A DNA stretch of 64,000 nucleotides. Origin: Coemansia sp. RSA 1804 (taxonomy: Eukaryota; Kickxellomycota; Kickxellomycetes; Kickxellales; Kickxellaceae). Shown here piece after piece: positions 11,936 to 21,775 of this stretch (the first letter of the stretch is position 1; each line of letters opens with the position of its first letter). The stretch lies in contig JANBTH010000008.1 in assembly GCA_027578815.1 (NCBI GenBank), forward strand, positions 1-64,000, given 5' to 3'. The notes below the pieces were generated by a model. The model did no database searches, was not told where the DNA came from, and worked only from the letters and a program-made list of their open reading frames with translations. The position numbers and the translations under genes are program-made.

Positions 11936-12767
11936 CTCATAACACCGATTCAAAAAGAAAAATCTTCTCCCCGAGTACGCTGGTGTTTTTGTCTTGCGCT
12001 AATTAAAGAAAATATAATTACAAAAAATATTGAAATAGACAACAGAGAAAAAAAGATTTAGAAAAAAACACGTATGTTTTATTAAAGCCCCTACTATAAA
12101 TCTCTTGATCACTTATAAATTTACGAAATTTGTTATTTACTCAAGAGATATGGTGTTGATGCACGTGTAATTACCAGCCACACGCTATGTATTTCCTAAT
12201 TCCCACTTGCATTTATCCTAAAACTCTTCGTTTGCGCTTCAATTACAATGCAGTGATATGTTCTCCTTTACTACTTTTCAGCTATACTGCTTTATTTTGT
12301 AATGGTTCTTACTATCATTCCTATTATTCCTCTTTGTTCACTATGACTACACAGCAACCAAAAAAGCGGCGGCTTATTTCGCCTCAGATTTCGTCCCTCC
12401 CCCACCGGAATGTTGAATGTATGCTATGGCCGCTTGTAGCTTTAGTGTCTTTCCTATAGCTAAACTCCTCGATTGTCTAATACAACGTAATATAGTATTG
12501 TTTAGCGTTTTAGCATTTTTCATTTTGTGGAAGCAACTAATTTTTTCTTTTTTCCTACCCAACTGAAAACCAGAAAAAAAGCTAGTATATAAAGGAGAGA
12601 CAAGTTGCGGTGTATCTTTCAACTATATATTTCTTTTCAAATTGTATATAATATTCTATAGAATTTTTATTTTCCTGTTGTTTGTGCATATTGGATAATG
12701 CTTTCATAGCTCTGTTCCTTCTATTGATTACATTTACTACTGGACGAAGAGCTGTAAATACCTACAA
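11936..12767. other. AT-rich divergent promoter region
   Basis: Lies between the RAB3GAP2-like gene (minus) and MFS transporter 2 (plus). A clear TATATAAAGG at 12586 points to the MFS gene. No coding potential was recognised. Confidence 0.6.
12586..12594 (+). promoter_or_regulatory. TATA box of MFS transporter 2
   Basis: TATATAAAG 182 bp upstream of the ATG at 12768, same core as in the small-gene array downstream. Confidence 0.5.
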
Positions 12768-14300
12768 ATGTTGCAGAATAAGATATTTGTGCTCGACAAA
12801 GCACTTTCCCGCATCCAAGCAGTCCGCACAATCCGCGGCTCCACCAGCACCATATGGGCTGCATCATCGCTGTTTCTGTTTATTGACACATTCATCTACT
12901 CACTAACAGTTGCGAATCTTCCCGACATCTTGCAAGACAAAATGGATACCTCCGAGTCGTCCAACGGTGCAGTGACAGCCATGTTCGGTGTAGGTGCCAT
13001 TCTCGGTGGATCATTTGTCATGCTTTTAAGTGATCGACTCAGGTTGCGCAGACCATTCCAGCTGCTGGGTTCCGTATTCTATATTGTTGCTGGCGTTATA
13101 TTCTACTTTGCCAAACGGTTCTACCATATGATACTGTTTAGACTTGTCAACGGGGTAGCCTCCGGTATAGCCTGCACTCTTTTGTACACTGCAGTCGGGG
13201 ACGTGTATCCGGCTAGTCTGTTGGGCTTTAAGGTAGCAATTGTTTACTTTTGCAACAATATTTCGTATACTATTGGTCCGATATGCGGTGAAAAGCTGTT
13301 TGATAAAAGCGGGATTCCAGCTATTGCGTCTGTGGTCATTGCGCTGGGTGTACTGGAATTTGCGTTGGTGTTTACGGTTGTTGAGGACTCGTTGGTTCTT
13401 AGAAATCTTTTGCAGCGTAGCAGCCAAACGCTGCCTGATTCGTCGTTGCGTGCAAGCGAAACCGACACTTATTCTTTGCATATGATAGATGCAAGTACCA
13501 ATAACAAGTCAAGCCCCAACATCAGCGGCAACAGAATTGACGAGGCGTGTTTCACACGGCTGGAAAACTCAAACAGCATGACTATAACACCAACAGACAA
13601 ACGCCAGCCACATGAACAGCCGCCACCGCAAACGGAAGAAACAATAGCAAAGGCAAGCTCAAATGCCAAAGCCAATCCGCAGAGCGTGACGCTGTGGCGC
13701 CTGCTTCTCAACGTCCATGTGCTCGTGCCAACTATATCGATTATCGTGTCCATAGGAATCCAATGCATGCTCGAAGCCGTGGTGCCATTGCATCTAGACG
13801 ACGCATTTGACATGTCAAGCAGGAGCGGAATAACGTTTGTCATCTACGGGTTGGCCTTGACAATACTCGTTCCAGTAATCGGCAAAATCAACGACCTGAT
13901 CATCGAGTATCGCGGGAGTCATATGCGCTACTACTTGATGCTCTTCGGTTCTGTTACATCGATACTGACAATCACGTTACTGGCACTTGCCAAAAGCTAT
14001 GGCCTGATGATGTTTGGTTATGTGCTTTACGCTATCACCAACCTTTGTATGTGTATTCCGGCCCAGAGTGCATATGGCGATTTTGCGAATTATCTTGATT
14101 CAAACTCGATGGCCTTCAGTTACGGGGTTGCTACTATTGCCTGGGCAGTTGGCGCAATTGCGTTTCCTCCCATCAGTACCGCTCTGTATTCGGCATCTGG
14201 GTTCTCAAGACCCCTGATTATTATTACGTTGATTACTTGTGTAATTTGCGGGATAGCATGCTTGATATACCCGTTGCGTAGACGCCAAGTGTCAAATTAG
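12768..14300 (+). CDS. Major facilitator superfamily transporter 2 (12-TM, DHA1/VMAT-like)
   Basis: Intronless, 510 aa. Twelve predicted membrane segments; a long hydrophilic loop (residues ~215-300) with Ser/Thr/Asn and PQ runs splits the two halves. Motif A appears as LLSDRLRLRRPF after TM2 and motif C as SYTIGPICGEKLFDKSG. Shares GDVYPASLLGFK with its two paralogues and is most like the one at 15571 in layout and length. A proton-driven export role is the family expectation; the substrate is unknown. Its codon use is more AT-rich than FEN1 or DAHP synthase. Confidence 0.88.
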   Translation: MLQNKIFVLDKALSRIQAVRTIRGSTSTIWAASSLFLFIDTFIYSLTVANLPDILQDKMDTSESSNGAVTAMFGVGAILGGSFVMLLSDRLRLRRPFQLLGSVFYIVAGVIFYFAKRFYHMILFRLVNGVASGIACTLLYTAVGDVYPASLLGFKVAIVYFCNNISYTIGPICGEKLFDKSGIPAIASVVIALGVLEFALVFTVVEDSLVLRNLLQRSSQTLPDSSLRASETDTYSLHMIDASTNNKSSPNISGNRIDEACFTRLENSNSMTITPTDKRQPHEQPPPQTEETIAKASSNAKANPQSVTLWRLLLNVHVLVPTISIIVSIGIQCMLEAVVPLHLDDAFDMSSRSGITFVIYGLALTILVPVIGKINDLIIEYRGSHMRYYLMLFGSVTSILTITLLALAKSYGLMMFGYVLYAITNLCMCIPAQSAYGDFANYLDSNSMAFSYGVATIAWAVGAIAFPPISTALYSASGFSRPLIIITLITCVICGIACLIYPLRRRQVSN

Positions 14301-15570
14301 AACTTGACTTTTTCTAAAAGATTGTCGTTAGATTAAATTGAAGAATGGAGCGTAATTAAGCTTTTCTTAAAAAGCCTAGAAACAAATGAGGTATTGATTC
14401 AAATAAAAGGATGGCCACAGCTAGCAATCCCTTGAAAGAAATGTGCATTTTTAATATATCTTCAGGCATGATTTTTGGCGCCACGTATCAAATAAAAAAT
14501 GAGCCGACAAGGAGGGGGAGGCTGCTTGAGAAATAAATGGGCATTGAACATGAATATTAGACCTCTTCATGAAATTACTACTATTGCTAGATACATCTTT
14601 TCTTGTAAAGGAAAACCAAGGAAAAATAAAGAAAAGTATTAGCCGATATGCCATTATAACTAATACATGTTATCCAAGCGTTTTCCTTTTTTTACAGGTA
14701 AAGACAGCTTAATAACTTTTCAAATCCAATTTGTATCTTACTTTACTATTATATTATATTTGTACACAGCCAACAAAGACGTGCTTGGCTATTTGTATAT
14801 TGAACTAAAAAGCACGTCGTTTTGCCATTATCCCACTTGCATACCATGCCACGCTTGTGTCAACAGATACAATATTAAAAGTGACCAGTCATCTGGTTCT
14901 CAGTGTTCAATCGTATTTACGTTTTACAAAGAAAAAGCGCGTATATGAAACAGCCTGTCTTTTTGCTACTACAAGCGCATTAAATGTATGTTGTTATAGC
15001 TATTACTTTTTTTAGCTTGAGCATAACAACTGTTGAGCCTGTCAACGTGCATGTTTTGCTATCTCTTTATCCATACAACCTCAGCGCAAGAGAGAAAAAC
15101 CACTTTGTCAAAAGACAACTAGCTCTACATCTAATCTTTCATGTCCTGAAAATAATATAGCTGTTCATGAATACGTCAACACCACTACTGCGATTTTCAG
15201 CCAAGTAATCCTTTTTGTAGACACTTTGTTCCGTATAACAACAATTCGCCCATCCACCACCTGAAACACCCCCTTTAATTGTTCCCTCTTTTTGTTCTCA
15301 TAATCCCGGGTGTATGTCATAGCTAGCAAAGGCACGGACGAGGCTTTTTGCTGTTAAAGACTCGGAATCATTGCAACGTTGTCGCGTTGGCCGAAAAAAA
15401 GAGATAGAACAAAACAAAAATATTGATTTCATTTTAGTATTCACCCTTTTTTCATCATTAGGAAACCAGCATTCTTTTTTATTTCTTTTGTGTCATCCTT
15501 TCTTTTAGTTTCTTTCCATCTATATTCTATAGCATTCTATCTATTTTTTTACTGTGAACTCAAAGATTAG
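14301..15570. other. Long AT-rich intergenic stretch between MFS paralogues
   Basis: No supportable gene. An open frame at 14667-14948 (93 aa, with a few Cys) has no family look. A perfect 9-bp inverted repeat, GACGTGCTT at 14778 and AAGCACGTC at 14810, flanks a 23-nt loop; its meaning is unknown. Confidence 0.5.
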
Positions 15571-17103
15571 ATGATTAAAATACCGCCAAGATTGCAAGCT
15601 ATTCGAAGTAGACCCTCAACAATATGGGCTACGTCTTCTATAATTGCTCTTGTCAACAGACTAGTGTACACGCTTACTATTGCCTGTTTGCCAGATCTTT
15701 TACAAAACACTTTGCATGTTTCACGAGCAAATAATGGCGTAGTTGCAACGGCATTCGGAATTGGTGGACTCCTAGGCGGCCTGTTCGTTGGGTACATCAG
15801 CGACCGCACACAGAACCGGATTATTCCTCAAGCATCGGCAGCTCTGCTATACATTGTCTCCGGGTGCATACTGTACTTTGCAGATAAATTCTACCAAGTT
15901 GTTATTTTTAGGATTATCCTCGGAATTGCATCAAGCGTCGCAGATACAATGCTGTTTACGACGGTTGCCGATGTGTATCCTGCCAACCTGCTTGGTCTGA
16001 AAATGTCGGTTCTCTTTGTATTCGACAACGTTGGCAATATGCTTGGTCCATGGCTTGGCGGAAAAGCATATGGACGAATGGGCATTCAGGGTATTTCGGT
16101 TATTTCCATGGGATTGGGAGCTGCCGAGTTTATAATGATATTGGTATTTGTTCCAAACTCGCTGGACATTCGTAAATCAGTTTCAGGATTCGTTACTTCA
16201 CAGGCGGCAGAAGACGGACACCGAGACACGCGTGAAACACAAGTTCAAACAAGTTATTGCCCTTCCAGCAACACAAGTACTGGCAACCTAGACTTGTCAA
16301 AGGGATTTAGCGAATCCTCTTCAATCTATTCGCTAAAGACCGAGAGTGTGAGAGACAAGCCATGCACCGCCACTACCACCACCACCACCACTGCTACTGT
16401 TAGTACAAAATCCAACTCTACAGAAAGCATCGGTATGACAGATGATGGGTCAGAAAAGAAGCCTGCTTCTACACATATTTGGAAGCTTATTTTACAACTA
16501 CCCGTCATTGGCCCGGCAGTGACTATATTTGTTGCAACAGGAATGCAGAGCGTGGTGGAAACGACTATTCCGCTGCGTCTGTACGACAAGTTTGGGTATT
16601 CACCCGAGACAATTGGCATAGCATTTTTAATTGTCGGAGGCGTCCTAATTGTGGCTATGCCGTTGGTAGGCTACATTAACGACACGGTGATTACAAAGTA
16701 CGGCGAGAATATGCGGTACTACACGATAGCATTTGGAATGGTTGCAATATTGGTGTCGCTTTTGATTACTGGCGTTGCATCAACATACGCGGTGCTCATT
16801 TTTGGCTATGCACTGTTTGCCATAACAGCAATGGTGGCAATTGTGCCAGCGCAAAGTGCATTTGGCGATTTCATCAATTCTTCTGATTCTGAGGCAATGG
16901 CACAATGCTACTCTTTGGCGTGGATCGCCGAGGGTCTTGCAAACATATCCCTGCCTCCTCTATCATCTGGTCTGTACGACGCCATTGGCTTTCTTTCCAT
17001 GCTTATGTCGCTGGGGTCCGCTTTGTGTGCTTTCTGTGTTCTCGCTGTTCTTGCATTTCCGCTAAAGATGTTTTGGGATTTCCGCAAACAGGCAGTGGCT
17101 TAG
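15571..17103 (+). CDS. Major facilitator superfamily transporter 3 (12-TM, DHA1/VMAT-like)
   Basis: Intronless, 510 aa, the same length as transporter 2, arranged head-to-tail with it. Motif A is GYISDRTQNRIIP and motif C GNMLGPWLGGKAYG; DVYPANLLGLKM matches the paralogues. The central loop (~residues 210-300) contains a poly-Thr run from ACC repeats near 16375. It ends about 80 bp before recognisable sequence of the small-gene tandem array. Substrate unknown. Confidence 0.88.
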   Translation: MIKIPPRLQAIRSRPSTIWATSSIIALVNRLVYTLTIACLPDLLQNTLHVSRANNGVVATAFGIGGLLGGLFVGYISDRTQNRIIPQASAALLYIVSGCILYFADKFYQVVIFRIILGIASSVADTMLFTTVADVYPANLLGLKMSVLFVFDNVGNMLGPWLGGKAYGRMGIQGISVISMGLGAAEFIMILVFVPNSLDIRKSVSGFVTSQAAEDGHRDTRETQVQTSYCPSSNTSTGNLDLSKGFSESSSIYSLKTESVRDKPCTATTTTTTTATVSTKSNSTESIGMTDDGSEKKPASTHIWKLILQLPVIGPAVTIFVATGMQSVVETTIPLRLYDKFGYSPETIGIAFLIVGGVLIVAMPLVGYINDTVITKYGENMRYYTIAFGMVAILVSLLITGVASTYAVLIFGYALFAITAMVAIVPAQSAFGDFINSSDSEAMAQCYSLAWIAEGLANISLPPLSSGLYDAIGFLSMLMSLGSALCAFCVLAVLAFPLKMFWDFRKQAVA

Positions 17104-17355
17104 TGGTTTACAGGGAATTTCGTTTCTGCTTGTGCCAACAATTAGGTTTATATTATGCAACACTATATTGTAAGAAAACTATTCAAAAAGTGTTATATGA
17201 TTGGGAATGATAGTGTTCTAATGCTTCCGAATTACCATAAAATAATGAAAAGTACAGTAAAATTTGTTCAATATCAAGATAATTCAAAAACCCACACTAT
17301 ATTATATAGGTATGCTTAAAATCAATGACTGCATATTGTCAGGCATTCAGATTTG

Positions 17356-17373
17356 GATAATGATACTCTATCA
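17356..17373 (+). promoter_or_regulatory. GATA-rich conserved block, unit A
   Basis: GATAATGATACTCTATCA contains two forward GATA cores, one reverse core, and the perfect inverted repeat TGATA-CTC-TATCA (17361-17373). It lies 270 bp upstream of the unit A TATA box and is among the best kept sequences between units. GATA-factor binding is an inference from the motif. Confidence 0.45.
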
Positions 17374-17625
17374 CATGGGGTTTATGGACATTCCATATAA
17401 TTTTTTTGCTTAATGCAATGAATAATGTAAAGCACATGAAAGCGTCCTAAATGACTTTACATTATACAGTGTTCAAAATTATATTTCTTTATTGGCTTTT
17501 TTCTTACTGTAATTTTCTGTATTGAAAAGCTAACAAGATATTAAAAACATTATCAAAATATCAAAATTTCCGCATAACAATAATTTTATCAGATAAAAAG
17601 AATAATTGTTTGTCAATTACAGCGG

Positions 17626-17634
17626 TATATAAAG
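17626..17634 (+). promoter_or_regulatory. TATA box, unit A
   Basis: TATATAAAG, 89 bp upstream of the unit A ATG, followed by GAAACCGCAAATGCTGCAAT which is closely matched in unit C. Confidence 0.6.
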
Positions 17635-17714
17635 AAACCGCAAATGCTGCAATTCACATTATTCAAGCTAACCAAAAACAGTTTAACAAGATTTCTATTA
17701 CTAACAAACAATAA

Positions 17715-17955
17715 ATGACTACTCAAAAACATTCAAAAAAGATTGAATAAAATAATATATAAACACCCACTACACCCCAAAAGAGTACAACCATTTATAG
17801 CATATTTTTATACAAAAAAGAAGGGTCATTCGGCTAGAAAGGAATGCGTAAGAGATTTTAAAAATATGATTAGAGACAAGTTAAAGAATGAAGGTTGGAA
17901 TTTTATTGAAATTAATGAAGAAATAGAAAATTTAGAATATACATTTAAAAAGTGA
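17715..17955 (+). pseudogene. Array small-protein family, unit A copy (frameshifted)
   Basis: An ATG at 17715, at the expected distance from the TATA box, opens only 11 codons. Another frame from about 17743 (no ATG) reads HPKRVQPFIAYFYTKKKG and then KLKNEGWNFIEINEEIENLE, ending at 17955. This aligns with the family core (PKKVLVHLTY...LKNSGWSDTKIKES) but lacks the conserved C-terminal tail. Two frames are needed to cover it, so it is most likely a decayed copy. Splicing is a weaker option because no good donor lies in the first 60 bp. Confidence 0.6.
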
Positions 17956-18221
17956 GGAAAAAAAGAGCATTACCCGAAAAAAAGCATCCTAAGCTTGCAC
18001 CTATAGTAGCAAGTAACAATGTCTAGTTTTTATATTTTGCATTTATTCTGAATAGTGAAATGTTAGAAATAAAAATCTAGACACAATATCGCTTTTATAT
18101 GACAAGCAAATATAAGAGCAAACATATTAAAATACTCTAATATTATTAGGTAAGTCGATAAATGTGTTGCTCAGAGCAATGAGTGAGGACCTGAGATCAG
18201 CGACTAATGTCAATCAGCTCT

Positions 18222-18255
18222 GATAATGATACGCGACTCTGTATCATGAGTGATA
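18222..18255 (+). promoter_or_regulatory. Second type of GATA-rich site between units A and B
   Basis: GATAATGATAC (18222-18232) repeats the core of the conserved block and is followed by TATCA (18242) and TGATA (18251). It lies about 85 bp upstream of the TATA-like site at 18338, in a locally more GC-rich patch. Confidence 0.3.
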
Positions 18256-18337
18256 GTCTGAGATTGGTGCCTGACACAACATCCCCACAAAGGATAATAA
18301 GAATGTTATAAGCTGTATCGGACAATGAGCGCCAACG

Positions 18338-18345
18338 TATAAAAG
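18338..18345 (+). promoter_or_regulatory. Orphan TATA box with no recognised gene downstream
   Basis: CAACG followed by TATAAAAGCC at 18338. A matching CAACGGG-TATATAAAGCC occurs at 21003 between units C and D. Neither is followed by a family gene within 200 bp, so they may start a noncoding or very short coding RNA. Confidence 0.3.
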
Positions 18346-18574
18346 CCGCGGCTTGTCCTGAATAGTAGTTTGATAGGTTTCCTTATAGTAAATAGCATAC
18401 TTTTTATATTCCACTTGAAACCCCATTAAAACAAATGCTTTATATCAATATCAAGATTATTCTGGTATAACCTAGACAGCAAATTTTTTGCAATAAATTT
18501 GTTTCTGTTCATATTAACAATAAATCTTATATTATAAAACCACAATATAATTTTTTTATTAAAAAGCAGGCTAT

Positions 18575-18793
18575 ATGGCTAAAAATAAATGGCAATTAAA
18601 GCAAACATTGGACAATAGTAATTCAATGCTTTTAAATTATCAAACAATACTAATTAAAGTAATACAAAGATGCACACACTTTTATATGGATATGCTTAAA
18701 ACAAATAACAGGATATTGTCAGGTATTTGGATTTGGATAATGATACTTTATCACACGGGGTATACGAACAATGCATATAATTTTTTTGCTTAA
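18575..18793 (+). CDS. Possible 72-aa ORF in unit B, doubtful
   Basis: Starts with a true ATG (MAKNKWQLKQTLDNSNSM) and ends NAYNFFA. Equivalent starts exist in units C (MSRQKWQLKQ, stops after 24 codons) and D (broken by stops), so the reading frame is not kept. Its C-terminal 33 codons overlie the conserved GATA block, and in unit A the same 33-codon frame is open. However, most differences between A and B change the amino acid. I think DNA conservation explains it better than a protein. Confidence 0.2.
   Translation: MAKNKWQLKQTLDNSNSMLLNYQTILIKVIQRCTHFYMDMLKTNNRILSGIWIWIMILYHTGYTNNAYNFFA
18736..18753 (+). promoter_or_regulatory. GATA-rich conserved block, unit B
   Basis: GATAATGATACTTTATCA with the inverted repeat TGATA-CTT-TATCA (18741-18753), 272 bp upstream of the unit B TATA box. 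Confidence 0.45.
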
Positions 18794-19007
18794 TGCAATT
18801 TTATTGCCAAACAGCAAAACATTCAATAAATACAAAGAACATTTAGTTGTTTCATAAATCATATTGCTTTATCAGCTTTTACATTTTTATTATTTCCGAA
18901 ATCAAATTGCTAATGATATTAAAACATTATCCAAATATTAATATAGCGTCATAATAAATTAAGTACATAATATAATAAAAAGTATGTTTGTTTGCCAATG
19001 CCAGTTG

Positions 19008-19015
19008 TATAAAAG
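19008..19015 (+). promoter_or_regulatory. TATA box, unit B
   Basis: TATAAAAG, 105 bp upstream of the ATG at 19113. Confidence 0.6.
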
Positions 19016-19112
19016 AAAAATGCAAGATATCATCTGGCAATGTTTTATTCAACCAATAAACATTTCTAAAGAATTTCTTATATTTACAAACAATACTTGT
19101 CTACTTTTAACA

Positions 19113-19406
19113 ATGCCAAAGAAAGTTTTGGTTCATTTAACATATGTCGATCTTTTGGATTACCCTGGTCAACAGCCAAAAGACCGGTTTATTGATTCAT
19201 ATAAGGAGGGCAATGATGCTGTAGAAGATTGCAAGAAACGGCTTTTAGACATTCTTAAAGCCCAGCTAAAGAATAGTGGTTGGAGTGATACCAAAATTAA
19301 AGAATCCGTTGGTGAATTGAAGATTACAGGTAAGATATATGTGGAAAAGCCCCCAACAAAGAGAGAACCTTCCAATCTTCCACCTATTATACTGAATAAA
19401 AAGTAA
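19113..19406 (+). CDS. Array small-protein family, unit B (97 aa, intact, unknown function)
   Basis: Not a family I recognise. The ATG at 19113 is chosen because unit C starts at the same residue (MPKKVLVHLTY). The 97-aa product is basic. It suggests an N-terminal strand (KVLVHLTYVDLLD), a variable loop, a Lys-rich amphipathic helix (EDCKKRLLDILKAQLKNSGW), a second short helix (DTKIKES) and a strand (KITGKIYVEKPP), then a fixed tail (REPSNLPPIILNKK). It matches unit C at 67 of 97 positions by eye. No signal peptide, membrane segment or cysteine pattern. The TATA box 105 bp upstream suggests it is expressed. Confidence 0.75.
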   Translation: MPKKVLVHLTYVDLLDYPGQQPKDRFIDSYKEGNDAVEDCKKRLLDILKAQLKNSGWSDTKIKESVGELKITGKIYVEKPPTKREPSNLPPIILNKK

Positions 19407-20072
19407 TTTAAATTTGCTATTCACGAATTTATTCTAAAGAGTAAAATTTTTGAAGTAGGTTTTCAATTATAATAATAAAATATGTCAATTGTTAAAAGTT
19501 AACTCTTAAAACAATTATCCAAGATAAGTCGGTGCTTTTATAGTCTAAAAACTTATTGTTACAGATATCAAATAGGATAATTAATATCTTTTTGAGAGCC
19601 AATAAATATTGGACGCTAATCTTAAATTTTTATTTATTTCTCTAAGCAATAGATACTTGAAATAAAACTACAAACACAACGTTACTTTTATATGACAATC
19701 TCATATGCGTGTAAACATTTAAAATGCTTTGATATTATTGTGTAAACCGATATCAGTTCCTTGCATAGTTTAATCTAAACAAAATGTTTTTGCAATCAAA
19801 TATGTTGTTTTATTAACAATAAATATTATATTACAATTGTAGTCTAACTGTAGGCCATATGTCTAGACAAAAGTGGCAATTAAAGCAAAGGTTGAATAAT
19901 AGTATTATAATGTTTTTGAATTACCACAAATAATAATAACTAAATTTAATAAACAAATCTAATTTTCATTAAAGTAGAATTCATTTAATATCAACGTAAT
20001 ACAAACATGCACACAATAGCATACAGATATACTGATACCTAATAACAGCATATTGCCTGAAATTTGGATTTG

Positions 20073-20090
20073 GATAATGATACTCTGTCA
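20073..20090 (+). promoter_or_regulatory. GATA-rich conserved block, unit C
   Basis: GATAATGATACTCTGTCA; one arm of the inverted repeat has a single change (TGTCA). It lies 282 bp upstream of the unit C TATA box. Confidence 0.4.
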
Positions 20091-20371
20091 CAGGGGTAAT
20101 TTGACAACCCAAATGATTATCTTTCTTGTCTAATGCAATTTTTTCCGACAGCACAATGTGTAAGCAATAATATAAAACGTGTTTAGATGTTCTAAATGCC
20201 TTTTATAATTAATTGTTTTATAAATCATATTGCTTTATCTGTTTTACTTTATTATAATTTCCTATATCAAATTGCTAATAGGATATTAGAAACATTATTC
20301 ACATATCAATATTGCGCTATAAAATAGTTGCATAATTCAATAAGAATATGGCTGTTTGTAAATTACAGTGG

Positions 20372-20380
20372 TATATAAAG
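20372..20380 (+). promoter_or_regulatory. TATA box, unit C
   Basis: TATATAAAG, 103 bp upstream of the ATG at 20475; the following GGCTGCAATCTACA is repeated after the unit D TATA box. Confidence 0.6.
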
Positions 20381-20474
20381 AAACTGCAAAGGCTGCAATC
20401 TACAGTTTTTATACCAACGCTGAAACATTTTTTAAAAACTTCTATAACCTACAAACAATACTTGTTTTTTAACA

Positions 20475-20768
20475 ATGCCAAAGAAAGTTTTAGTTCATTT
20501 AACATATACCGACCTACTTGACCGCCCCGAGGAGTCACCAAAAAGCAGGTTTATTAGTACATCTAAGGAGGGTGATGAAGCTGTAGAAACATGCAAAAAA
20601 AAGCTTTTAGAGTTGCTAAAAGAAGAGCTAAAGAATAACAACTGGTCTAATGCCAGAATTGATAGATCCATTAACAGATTTAACATTACAGGTAAAATAT
20701 ACGTGGAAAAGCCCCCCAAAAAGAGAGAACCTTCCAATCTTCCACCTATTATACTGAATAAAAAGTAA
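20475..20768 (+). CDS. Array small-protein family, unit C (97 aa, intact, unknown function)
   Basis: Same length and layout as the unit B protein. N terminus MPKKVLVHLTYTDLLD, helix-forming middle (ETCKKKLLELLKEELKNN), WSNARIDRSI, ITGKIYVEKPP and the identical tail. Differences cluster in the middle. The last 52 nt around the stop (20720-20771) are identical to unit B (19358-19409), including silent sites, which suggests recent duplication or gene conversion. It may bind nucleic acid or a protein partner, but nothing in the sequence proves this. Confidence 0.75.
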   Translation: MPKKVLVHLTYTDLLDRPEESPKSRFISTSKEGDEAVETCKKKLLELLKEELKNNNWSNARIDRSINRFNITGKIYVEKPPKKREPSNLPPIILNKK

Positions 20769-21002
20769 TTTTTCTATTCTCGCATTTAATAAATGTTAAT
20801 TCCAGGTTCTTATTTATTACTCTAAACAATAAATACTTGAAGCACTACTATTGCAACATTGCTTTTATATAACAATCACATGTACGTAAAACATATTAGA
20901 ATGCTTTAATATCATTGTGTATGCTGATAAACGCTTTATGCCAATGTCAGTCTCTTGTCTAGTTTAAGGTTGTAGGATTAGGCGGGTATAGCGTTCAACG
21001 GG

Positions 21003-21011
21003 TATATAAAG
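21003..21011 (+). promoter_or_regulatory. Orphan TATA box between units C and D
   Basis: TATATAAAG preceded by TTCAACGGG and followed by CCTGCATCTCC; counterpart of the site at 18338. No family gene follows within 200 bp. Confidence 0.3.
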
Positions 21012-21374
21012 CCTGCATCTCCAGGACCACCTTTGTAATTCTGGTTGGGCTTTCTCTAGTTTGTGGGTTGTTCAATATACTTTTTTATTATAGCATTTAA
21101 TTTACACAAAAATGTTTTGGCAATTAAATATGTTTTCGTTTATATTGGCAATAAAGACCATACTATACTAATTGCCTAAATGTAGGCATATGTCTGGGTA
21201 TATGTGGTAATTAAAGCAAAAATAAAATAAAAGCATTCAAATGTTTTTGAATCACCATTGAATGTTAATTAAAGTAAATTTTATCTAATATCAACGTAAT
21301 ACAAAAATACACACACAATAGAATGTAGACACTCTTGAAGCTAATGACAGAAAATTTTCAGACATTTGGATATG

Positions 21375-21392
21375 GATAATGATAATTCGTCA
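21375..21392 (+). promoter_or_regulatory. GATA-rich block, unit D (degraded)
   Basis: GATAATGATAATTCGTCA keeps both forward GATA cores but loses the reverse one. It abuts the TATA box at 21398, because the ~275 bp that separate them in other units are missing. Confidence 0.35.
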
Positions 21393-21397
21393 CATGG

Positions 21398-21406
21398 TAT
21401 ATAAAG
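21398..21406 (+). promoter_or_regulatory. TATA box, unit D
   Basis: TATATAAAG 108 bp upstream of the unit D ATG. Confidence 0.55.
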
Positions 21407-21505
21407 GAAATACAAAGGCTGCAATCTACAACATTCTAGCTAACCAAGAAATATTTTTTAATAAAAATTCTGATACTTGCAAACAATACTTGTCTACTTT
21501 TAATT

Positions 21506-21775
21506 ATGTTAAAAAGTATTCAAGTTCATTTAACATATGTTGATCTATTGGATCACCCTAGTCAATCGCCGAAAGACAGGTTTATGAAATCAAATATGAA
21601 GGGTGACAAAGCTGTAGAAGAATGCAAAAAACAACTTTTAGAGATTCTTAAAAAGCAGCTAAGGGATAAAGGATAGAGTGATACCAGGATTGAAAGATCT
21701 GTTGGTAAATTTAAGATTACAGGCAAAATATATGTGGACAAGCCCCCAACTTTAAAACAATATTCTGATACTTAG
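21506..21775 (+). pseudogene. Array small-protein family, unit D copy (one nonsense codon)
   Basis: Opens at ATG 21506 (MLKSIQVHLTYVDLLDHPSQ) and follows the family alignment in one frame to a stop at 21773-21775. The codon where units B and C have the conserved Trp is TAG (21674-21676). Everything after it (SDTRIERSVGKFKITGKIYV) is still family-like, so the break is recent. The fixed C-terminal tail has been replaced by LKQYSDT. Translation as is would give a 56-aa fragment. Confidence 0.75.

Noticed and set aside
14667..14948. 93-aa ORF with clustered Cys in the MFS spacer
   Set aside because: Does not match the Cys spacing of the microproteins and has no codon or family support.
17312..17413. 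33-codon ORF over the GATA block, also open at 18692-18793 (MLK...ILSGI...YNFFA)
   Set aside because: Same length in units A and B, but most nucleotide differences change the amino acid and units C and D lack the ATG; DNA-level conservation is the simpler account.
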